Source: JBLHRE01 sp047625765 (GTDB taxonomy: Bacteria; Bacteroidota; Bacteroidia; Flavobacteriales; JBLHRE01). From it: a DNA stretch of 7,465 nt. Positions 1 through 5,693 of this stretch are shown here, one piece after another. Within the stretch, counting starts at the first letter, position 1. Each line of letters opens with the position of its first letter. The notes under the pieces were generated by a model. It saw nothing but the letters and a program-made list of their open reading frames with translations, was not told where the DNA came from and did not search any database. The DNA lies in assembly GCA_047625765.1 (NCBI GenBank), contig JBLHRE010000090.1:1-7465 (forward strand). Reading direction: 5' to 3'. A program made the translations under genes and the position numbers.

Positions 1-1
1 A

Positions 2-1699
2 AACATGACTCCTTCTACTATTGTTTTTAATACTGTTGGAGTACAAACTGTTACACTTACTATTGAAGAAAATGGTTGTTCTATTGTAAAAACCATTACG
101 GTAAATGTAACAGCTCCTCCTGGCGCTAGCTTTACTCGAAACAATTCTAATCAAGAACAATGTATTAGTTTCAACGCCTATGATTTTGTCACATCTGGCA
201 CTTATGGTTCAGCAGCAACTTTTAATTGGAATTTCGGGCCATCGGCCACACCTAATAGCGCATCAATAGAAACACCACCTTCGGTAAGTTTCTCATCTAC
301 CGGATGGCATTTTATTAGTTTGACTGTTACAGAAAACGGATGCCCGGAAACTACAACCGATTCTGTTTTAATAACTGATGTCCCTACGGCATTATCTAAT
401 CCAGTTAGTACGCAGTGTGTTAATGATAATAGTTATGATTTTTATGGCCTTGGTACATTTGGCCCTAATGCAACGTTCTCTTGGGATTTTGCAGGTGCAG
501 CATCACCTAACGTAATTAATAGCAAAGATGCGCTTAGCGTTGTCTTTACGGTTGTTGGCACACACAACATCACATACACTGTTAGCGAAAATGGATGTTT
601 GGATGACTTTACTGTTGTTGTAAATATTACTCCTGCACCAGACGCCACCTTTATTGCGAATAATCAAAATCAATGTATTACAAATCAATCCTTTGATTTC
701 TCTATTGTCAATTCATCAATTCATGGACCTAATGCAACCTACTCATGGGGTTTTGGGCCAGACGCGAATATGGGATCATCTAATATTCAAAACCCAACAG
801 GAATAACATTTAGTGATAGTGGGATCTACCCCGTCTCTCTTACAATTAGCGAAAATGGTTGTATCGATACATCTCTTTATTCCGTTAGTGTATATCCTCT
901 ACCAATTCCTTCGTTCAGTGCTAATCAGACAGGTTGTGCACCACATACGGTAATCTTTCAAAACAAGTCGTATGCTTGGACAACTATGACCTATTTATGG
1001 GATTTTGGTGATGGTAACACATCAGCAAATACCAATCCTAGTCATGTATATCAGAATTCTGGAGATTACACCGTAACATTAACTGCGTACGTTGCTGGTT
1101 CTGATCCATGTCCTGGGTCTTATGACACGGTAATGGTTGACTTTATTACCGTTTACCCAAGCCCAACTCCTGGTTTTATTACAGATCGTGATGTAACTAC
1201 CATCTTCGACCCAATTATTACAGTTGCAAATACTTCTACCGATGCAATTACGGTAGAATTCGATTTTGATGACGGAACGCTTGTAACAAACCCTCCGGGA
1301 GGCACTTACAGCCATAGCTATACAGAGTATGGGATTTATAATATTACCCAAACGGTAACCAATCAATACGGTTGTCAAAACAGTATGACTATTCAAGTAG
1401 AAATTGAATCTGTTTATAGATTCTATGCGCCAAATGCATTCACACCAAATGGTGATGGAGACAATGACGTGTACTACCAAAAAGGTATTGGATTTGGCAA
1501 TGGATCTTATGCCCTACACATCTACACTAGATGGGGAGAAAAGATTTACTACTCTAATAATATATTAGTTGGTTGGGACGGATTTGATATTAAAAACAAT
1601 ACCCCTGCACCACAAGGAAGCTACATTTACCTTACAGAAATAACCGATAATTACGGAGTAGCCCAGAAGTACCGAGGCACCGTTACTTTGATGAAATAA
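2..1699 (+). CDS. T9SS-secreted surface protein with PKD-like repeats and type B sorting domain (5' partial)
   Basis: This is the C-terminal part of a large secreted protein. The frame is open to the left edge. The first Met (base 5) lies inside the end of a repeat, ahead of an ENGC motif, so it is not the real start. Numbering from that Met gives 564 residues. A repeat remnant covers about 1-41, and five PKD-like (immunoglobulin-fold) repeats follow at about 42-129, 130-214, 215-302, 303-389 and 390-471. Repeat 4 has the classic WDFGDG (332-337) and NPSHVY motifs; repeats 1-3 are diverged versions with WNFG, WDF and WGFG. Residues 473-564 match the gliding-motility-associated C-terminal (CHU_C, type B) domain: PNAFTPNGDGDND near the start, then RWGEKIY, GWDG, PQGSYIY and a final GTVTLMK. 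In Bacteroidota this domain directs export through the type IX system to the cell surface. Adhesion or matrix binding is plausible, but the ligand cannot be read from the sequence. A terminator follows directly. Family assignment is confident; the specific role is unknown. Confidence 0.93.
   Translation, partial: NMTPSTIVFNTVGVQTVTLTIEENGCSIVKTITVNVTAPPGASFTRNNSNQEQCISFNAYDFVTSGTYGSAATFNWNFGPSATPNSASIETPPSVSFSSTGWHFISLTVTENGCPETTTDSVLITDVPTALSNPVSTQCVNDNSYDFYGLGTFGPNATFSWDFAGAASPNVINSKDALSVVFTVVGTHNITYTVSENGCLDDFTVVVNITPAPDATFIANNQNQCITNQSFDFSIVNSSIHGPNATYSWGFGPDANMGSSNIQNPTGITFSDSGIYPVSLTISENGCIDTSLYSVSVYPLPIPSFSANQTGCAPHTVIFQNKSYAWTTMTYLWDFGDGNTSANTNPSHVYQNSGDYTVTLTAYVAGSDPCPGSYDTVMVDFITVYPSPTPGFITDRDVTTIFDPIITVANTSTDAITVEFDFDDGTLVTNPPGGTYSHSYTEYGIYNITQTVTNQYGCQNSMTIQVEIESVYRFYAPNAFTPNGDGDNDVYYQKGIGFGNGSYALHIYTRWGEKIYYSNNILVGWDGFDIKNNTPAPQGSYIYLTEITDNYGVAQKYRGTVTLMK
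128..1417 (+). repeat. Five tandem PKD-like repeats of about 83-88 codons
   Basis: Protein-level tandem repeats lie within the surface-protein gene. Each unit starts near a (P)xA/PxF-type boundary and contains a W-x-F core. The first four contain a Cys near the start and another near the end. The last repeat has only the second Cys. Repeats 1-3 resemble each other most (for example GPNATF/YSW and SENGC or TENGC), while 4 and 5 are closer to canonical PKD. DNA identity is only partial, so the duplications are old or diversified. Boundaries are by eye and could shift by several residues. Confidence 0.8.
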
Positions 1700-1735
1700 A
1701 AAAATAAGAGCGGCCAATAGCCGCTCTTATTTTTT
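1699..1735. terminator. Bidirectional intrinsic terminator between convergent genes
   Basis: A near-perfect inverted repeat with a 16-bp stem and a 5-nt loop (CAATA, 1715-1719) sits between two converging genes. The inner stem is TAAGAGCGGC paired with GCCGCTCTTA. The outer part is a run of A on the left and T on the right, so each strand reads as a GC-containing hairpin followed by a U tract. It overlaps the last base of the stop codon of the surface-protein gene and lies 12 bases beyond the end of crcB, so it can end both transcripts. Confidence 0.9.
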
Positions 1736-1746
1736 ATAATCTATTT

Positions 1747-2124
1747 CTATTTGAGATTTATTTTATTAAAACCGAGATAAAAAATCAGTAAGCAAAGCCC
1801 TATGCTAATAACAATATTTGCAATTGCCCAAAGAACCTCGCCTTGTTTTAATAACTGAAAAGTTTCTAAACCAAACATAGAGAATGTGCTAAGCCCTCCG
1901 CAAAAGCCCACCAATAAGGCCATTCTTAACCAAGTATCTCCAATAGCCTTAGCAGGATAAAGTATAAATATGACAGCCATAACAGCACAACTAATAAGGT
2001 TAGCTGTTAAGGTTGCTAAGGGTAAAGAAATGTTAGAAAAATATTGACTTCCAATTTTAGACAAGGCATAGCGACAAACACTACCTAATCCTCCTCCAAC
2101 AAAAAGAGCTAATAATTTAAGCAT
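1747..2124 (-). CDS. crcB: Fluoride channel CrcB/Fluc
   Basis: Small inner-membrane fluoride channel of the CrcB/Fluc family, which works as an antiparallel dual-topology dimer and lets toxic fluoride leave the cell. The 125 residues match the usual length. Family marks are GGGLGSVCRY at 10-19, Asn42 in the segment ATLTANLIS (usually GTLxxNxxG, so two glycines are replaced), and GFCGGLSTFSMF at 73-84. That last motif holds the central cation-binding turn and the two pore phenylalanines (81, 84). Four hydrophobic segments fall at about 4-20, 34-56, 66-84 and 96-118. The start codon overlaps the end of the PAP2 gene by 8 bp (ATGCTTAA), which suggests coupled translation as the last gene of the operon. 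No fluoride riboswitch can precede it, because the upstream DNA is coding. A single copy is seen, consistent with a homodimer. Confidence 0.94.
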   Translation of the reverse strand: MLKLLALFVGGGLGSVCRYALSKIGSQYFSNISLPLATLTANLISCAVMAVIFILYPAKAIGDTWLRMALLVGFCGGLSTFSMFGLETFQLLKQGEVLWAIANIVISIGLCLLIFYLGFNKINLK

Positions 2125-2686
2125 TTATTCTTTCAGAAATATTAGTAAATAATTTCCATGAGCCCAGAGCGAGAATAAAGCCCAGAATACCTCCACAGAT
2201 TATGTCAAGAGGATAATGCACACCAACATAGATTCTACTATAAGCAACAATTGCAGCCCATAATGGTAACAACCACAATCCCTTTAAGTTCTTATTGGCA
2301 AAAACAAAATAGAAATACATAGCCACGGCAAAAGAGTTACTAGCATGGGAAGAAACAAAGCCATACTTACCACCACATCCTTTTACTACTCTAACAAATT
2401 CTTTAATCTCACTTTCGTGACAAGGCCTAAATCTTTCAAAAACGTTCTTAAAGGCATGTACTGAAATTAAATCTGCAAACCCAACCGCAGCAATCCCTCC
2501 TAACAAAAGAATAGAAGCTGTTTTCCAATCATGCTTTTTAAACAATACAAATACCAAAAACAAATACAGAGGGATCCATATAGATTTACCTGTAATAAGT
2601 TTCCAAAACCCATCGAATGTCTCCGTACCCAGGTTATTTAACCACAGAAACAAATCTTGATCTATTTGTATTAACGTATCAAGCAT
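2117..2686 (-). CDS. PAP2-family membrane phosphatase (lipid or undecaprenyl-diphosphate type)
   Basis: Integral membrane phosphatase of the PAP2 superfamily, 189 residues. All three catalytic motifs are visible. Motif 1 is K80-NVFERF-R87-P88 (KxxxxxxRP). Motif 2 is VSSHASN at 111-117, with SSH in place of the common PSGH and His114 as the acid/base residue. Motif 3 is SRIYVGVHYPLD at 150-161, with His157 as nucleophile and Asp161 as partner. Hydrophobic segments lie near 36-50, 57-75, 119-131, 137-149 and 162-178. Related proteins dephosphorylate undecaprenyl diphosphate, phosphatidylglycerol phosphate or lipid A; the substrate here cannot be decided from sequence, so no symbol is given. It overlaps obg upstream and crcB downstream by 8 bp each, so it is most likely co-translated with them. 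The family call is very secure and the substrate is open. Confidence 0.92.
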   Translation of the reverse strand: MLDTLIQIDQDLFLWLNNLGTETFDGFWKLITGKSIWIPLYLFLVFVLFKKHDWKTASILLLGGIAAVGFADLISVHAFKNVFERFRPCHESEIKEFVRVVKGCGGKYGFVSSHASNSFAVAMYFYFVFANKNLKGLWLLPLWAAIVAYSRIYVGVHYPLDIICGGILGFILALGSWKLFTNISERINA

Positions 2687-3671
2687 TTAACTGATTCCAT
2701 ATAAGATCCTTCAATTCGGTAATACCAGTTCCAGCTACAGATGAAATAAATACTGTTGGAATTTCTTTTGGCACTTGCTTTTCAACCAAGCCTTTCAATT
2801 CCTCATCCAACATATCAGATTTGGTAATTGCAAGAATCCTACTTTTATCCAAAAGTTCGGGATTATATTGACCCAATTCATTTAACAGAATCTCATATTC
2901 CTTTGCAATATCATCGGTATCGGCAGGCACCATAAACAATAGTGAAGAGTTTCTTTCGATATGTCTTAAAAATCGTAATCCCAATCCTTTTCCTTCGCTT
3001 GCACCTTCTATAATACCGGGGATATCAGCCATGATAAAAGAACGCCCTCCTCTATAGTCTACAATACCTAGATTAGGCGCTAAGGTGGTAAACTCGTAAT
3101 TCGCAATTTTTGGTTTTGCAGCAGAAACTACAGATAATAGCGTTGATTTTCCTGCATTAGGAAATCCAACTAAACCTACATCTGCTAAAATTTTTAGCTC
3201 TAAAATCTTCGAGGTATCCTCACCAGCTATTCCGGGCTGTGCAAATCTTGGAGTTTGATTGGTCGGTGATTTAAAATGCACATTACCTCTACCTCCCATT
3301 CCTCCGTAAACGATTACTCTTTGCTCGTCATGTTCGGTAATTTCAAAAAGCACTTCACCAGTTTCAGCATCTTTTGCTACTGTCCCTAATGGCACATCAA
3401 GAATTTCATCTTTACCATCAGATCCAGTACTGGTATTTTGGGTTCCTACCGCACCATGCCCCGCTTTAATGTGCTTGCGGTACTTTAAATGCAACAAGGT
3501 CCACAACTGAGAATTACCCCTAAGGATAATATGCCCACCACGACCTCCATCACCTCCATCGGGTCCTCCTTTGGCAGTTAGTCTGGATCTGTGCAAATGG
3601 GCAGAACCAGATCCACCATTACCTGATTTAAAATAAATCTTTACGTAATCAACAAAATTGGCTCCGTCCAT
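2679..3671 (-). CDS. obg: Obg/CgtA family GTPase
   Basis: Essential P-loop GTPase that assists late 50S ribosome assembly and is linked to the stringent response in studied bacteria. Residues 1-158 form the glycine-rich Obg fold (GNGGSGSAHLHR, GGPDGGDGGRGG and GGMGGRGN are visible). The G domain follows: G1 GFPNAGKST 169-177, G2 NYEFTT 191-196, G3 DIPG 216-219, G4 TKSD 283-286 (Thr in place of the usual Asn of NKxD), G5 SSVAG 310-314. The protein ends at residue 330, straight after the G domain, so it lacks the extra C-terminal OCT domain of some Gram-positive versions. The start fits the family, whose N-terminus is typically a few residues before NFVDYVKI. It lies 9 bp after adk and overlaps the next gene by 8 bp (ATGCTTGA). 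The order hpt-adk-obg is, from memory, common in Flavobacteriia. Confidence 0.97.
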   Translation of the reverse strand: MDGANFVDYVKIYFKSGNGGSGSAHLHRSRLTAKGGPDGGDGGRGGHIILRGNSQLWTLLHLKYRKHIKAGHGAVGTQNTSTGSDGKDEILDVPLGTVAKDAETGEVLFEITEHDEQRVIVYGGMGGRGNVHFKSPTNQTPRFAQPGIAGEDTSKILELKILADVGLVGFPNAGKSTLLSVVSAAKPKIANYEFTTLAPNLGIVDYRGGRSFIMADIPGIIEGASEGKGLGLRFLRHIERNSSLLFMVPADTDDIAKEYEILLNELGQYNPELLDKSRILAITKSDMLDEELKGLVEKQVPKEIPTVFISSVAGTGITELKDLIWNQLNA

Positions 3672-3680
3672 AATAATTTT

Positions 3681-4259
3681 TTAAGCCTTTATGGCATCAA
3701 TTGCAGCACATAAGCGTCCTGTAATTTCTTCTACTCCTCCTACTCCTTCAATTCCAACAAACTTATCTTGACCTTGATAAAAGTCTTTTAGAACAGCTGT
3801 TTTGCTATTGTACTCGTTAATTCTGTTCTCTATAATCTCTTCACTTTGATCATCGGCTCTTCCGCTACCCTTTCCTCTAGATAGTAAACGTTGAATTAAT
3901 TCTTGTTTGTCAACTTCTAAAGCTAACATCATGGAAATAGCAGTACCCTTTTCTTTTAACAGTGCATCCAAAGCTACAGCCTGAGCATCCGTTCTTGGAA
4001 AGCCATCGAAAATGAAACCATTTGAACTAGGATTAGCATCTAATTTTGAGCTAATCATTCCAATTACTACTTCATCAGGAACCAAGGAACCAGTATCCAT
4101 CAAAGACTTTGCTTTTAATCCTAATGCTGTTTTAGCAGCAATCTCACCTCTAAGCAAGTCTCCCGTAGACAAGTGAATAAGTCCGTACTTTTCAATTAAT
4201 CTTTCAGATTGCGTTCCTTTTCCAGCTCCCGGAGGGCCAAATAATACAAGATTTAACAT
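3681..4259 (-). CDS. adk: Adenylate kinase, short-LID form
   Basis: Cytoplasmic adenylate kinase that interconverts ATP + AMP and 2 ADP. Visible motifs: P-loop GPPGAGKGT (8-16), AMP-site STGDLLR (31-37), signature DGFPRT (85-90), and the LID arginines R128, R134 and R146. The LID is short (about RGKGSGRADDQSEE), without the four-Cys zinc insert of long bacterial forms, which explains the 192-residue length. The start lies 1 base after the hpt stop codon (TAAGATG) in a different frame, so translation is probably coupled to hpt. The obg start follows after 9 bp. The gene is intact, with no missing catalytic residue noticed. Confidence 0.97.
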   Translation of the reverse strand: MLNLVLFGPPGAGKGTQSERLIEKYGLIHLSTGDLLRGEIAAKTALGLKAKSLMDTGSLVPDEVVIGMISSKLDANPSSNGFIFDGFPRTDAQAVALDALLKEKGTAISMMLALEVDKQELIQRLLSRGKGSGRADDQSEEIIENRINEYNSKTAVLKDFYQGQDKFVGIEGVGGVEEITGRLCAAIDAIKA

Positions 4260-4260
4260 C

Positions 4261-4800
4261 TTAATTTTCCTTTAATTTATAAATGGCTTTTGAATTGCGA
4301 CCGTATCCGTTATAATCTAGGCCATAGCCTACAACAAAATCTTTTTCTATACTAAACCCAACAAATTCAGGCACTTCCCCTTGTTTTTGCTCGGATGGTT
4401 TATGTAACAAGCTGCACACCAACACCTCTTCTGCTTCCATTGCCAGTAAATGCTTCGAAAGCAAATCAACTGTCAAGCCCGTTTCAACAATATCTTCAAC
4501 AATTACAACCAACCTTCCCTTTACTTCCTCATTCAAGCCAATAAGCTGTTTCACTGTACCCTGCGAATTTAAGCCTTGGTAGGAGGAATATTTCACAAAG
4601 GAAATCTTACAATCTCCTTTGAATTCTTTCAATAAATCCACAGCAAAAAAAGCAGCTCCATTCAGCACTACCAAAAACAAAGGGTCTCTTCCTCCTACTG
4701 TTTCTGAGAGTTCTTCACCCAGTTTTTCAATTCTTGTTTGAAGCTTCTCTACTTCAATAAATCGCACAAACTGTTTATCTAAAACTTGGATTTCTTGCAT
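4261..4800 (-). CDS. hpt: Hypoxanthine phosphoribosyltransferase
   Basis: Purine salvage enzyme that joins hypoxanthine (and often guanine) to PRPP to give IMP or GMP. The 179-residue length fits the family. Visible motifs: the LNGA loop (46-49) that contacts pyrophosphate; the flexible-loop SSYQG (72-76); the PRPP-binding signature VVIVEDIVETGLT (98-110) with the acidic pair E102-D103; the base-contacting K134; and FVVGYGLDYNGYGRN (155-169), typical of bacterial Hpt. An in-frame TAG two codons upstream fixes the ATG as the first possible Met start. It is the first gene of the minus-strand operon and ends 1 base before adk. A purine riboswitch is unlikely: only 110 bases separate it from the divergent gene, and nothing aptamer-like was seen there. 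Confidence 0.96.
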   Translation of the reverse strand: MQEIQVLDKQFVRFIEVEKLQTRIEKLGEELSETVGGRDPLFLVVLNGAAFFAVDLLKEFKGDCKISFVKYSSYQGLNSQGTVKQLIGLNEEVKGRLVVIVEDIVETGLTVDLLSKHLLAMEAEEVLVCSLLHKPSEQKQGEVPEFVGFSIEKDFVVGYGLDYNGYGRNSKAIYKLKEN

Positions 4801-4910
4801 AGCCTAATCTGGCGCGAAATTACGAATAATAATCAGCTAATCCTTAAGTCATTCAAGCTCCTTTTCGATCAAGCAAACTCAACTTAAAAAATATTTCATT
4901 AAATTAGAGA
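4801..4910. promoter_or_regulatory. Divergent intergenic region carrying promoters for both flanking units
   Basis: This 110-base A/T-rich gap separates hpt (leftward) from the barrel-protein gene (rightward) and must contain or lie near both promoters. No long inverted repeat or operator was found; the best palindrome is only CTTAAG. No convincing Shine-Dalgarno precedes either ATG, as is usual for Bacteroidota. Confidence 0.6.
4815..4822 (-). promoter_or_regulatory. Possible -7 promoter element of the hpt operon
   Basis: On the minus strand this reads TAATTTCG, one mismatch from the Bacteroidota -7 consensus TAnnTTTG. It sits about 14 bases upstream of the hpt ATG, which would give a very short leader. 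No TTG-type -33 element was found at the usual spacing, so the call is tentative. Confidence 0.3.
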
Positions 4911-5693
4911 ATGCTGAAAACACTAACCAAAACCGTTCTTTTAGCATGTATACCTTGGACAGTTTTTGCCCAAGATATTTTGCATGCTACAGAACCCAAT
5001 CATTTAGGCTTAGCCAACACAGGTTTAAGTTTAGAAAGCCCATTTAGCTTGGGTCACAATCCTGCCTTACTAAGCCAAAGCTCCAATTTAGAATTGGCAA
5101 CTTCCATTTCCAATCGATATGGAATAAAGAATTTGAACTATTTTATTCTAGAGGCACACACCAGACACAAGACCAAAGGTTTGGGACTTCGCCTTGAGCA
5201 ATTACACACCAAACATTATTCGAGAACCGTGAGTACAGTGGGAATAGGAGTTCCTATTAATTCTAAGCTCCAATTAGGAGTAAGCATCACCAATATCATC
5301 ACAAAAATTACGGAGTCTTCCACAAGCCTTCAATTATTCTATCAAGCAGGCGCAACATTTAGCCCTAAAGACAAGCTCACCGTTTCGGCTGCTTGGAAAA
5401 GTGATTACTCAGAACAGCATCAACTATCACTCGGTTCAGCTTTTTCCGTTTCTGAGGCTTTCACAATGATTATTGAGCATTTGAACAATACCAATACCAC
5501 TAGTTGGAAAATTGCCAGTATGTATGGGTTCAATAAAACCATTACACTTTTATCCGGTTTCGATCTTCAAAACAGGACTTTCCATTTTGGTATAAACCTG
5601 CAAACCAAATCACTTACATTTTTGTTTGGATGTGGAATTGGGCAGCCCTTAGGAATGGATTCTGCAACAGGAATAACTTATAGCAATGATTAA
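4911..5693 (+). CDS. Secreted outer-membrane beta-barrel-like protein, function unknown
   Basis: 260 residues with a clear signal peptide (MLKTLTKTVLLACIPWTVFA, probable cut before Gln21). An in-frame TAG two codons upstream fixes the start. The mature N-terminal segment, GLANTGLSLESPFSLGHNPALLS (33-55 region), resembles the opening of PorV/UPF0164/FadL-like barrels, where a Gly-rich strand is followed by an N-P-A/G-x-L turn. The rest alternates polar and hydrophobic residues in short strands, and the end (QPLGMDSATGITYS) resembles a last strand of that family. About 240 mature residues would make a small barrel. The last codons overlap the start of the next gene by 8 bp, so the two are likely made together and may act together. 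I cannot name a substrate. The outer-membrane call is inference from strand pattern and motif, and the function is unknown. Confidence 0.75.
   Translation: MLKTLTKTVLLACIPWTVFAQDILHATEPNHLGLANTGLSLESPFSLGHNPALLSQSSNLELATSISNRYGIKNLNYFILEAHTRHKTKGLGLRLEQLHTKHYSRTVSTVGIGVPINSKLQLGVSITNIITKITESSTSLQLFYQAGATFSPKDKLTVSAAWKSDYSEQHQLSLGSAFSVSEAFTMIIEHLNNTNTTSWKIASMYGFNKTITLLSGFDLQNRTFHFGINLQTKSLTFLFGCGIGQPLGMDSATGITYSND

Noticed and set aside
5..7. ATG as the start of the PKD-repeat protein
   Set aside because: The frame is open to the window edge, no signal peptide follows, and the ATG lies in the middle of a repeat that ends in ENGC; the real start is upstream.
458..760. Recent DNA-level tandem duplication in the PKD repeats
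   Set aside because: Similar stretches such as GGxCCTAATGCAAC recur, but the surrounding bases differ too much for a recent or perfect repeat.
442..1480. Antisense open frames at 442-648, 503-688 and 1079-1480
   Set aside because: They lie opposite the repetitive surface-protein gene, resemble no known family, and the sense frame is clearly the coding one.
4900..4907. TAAATTAG as a -7 promoter element for the rightward barrel gene
   Set aside because: It has one mismatch to TAnnTTTG, lies only 3 bases before the ATG, and has no -33 partner at the right distance.
4801..4910. Purine riboswitch ahead of hpt
   Set aside because: No three-way-junction pattern or long paired stems were seen in the short gap.
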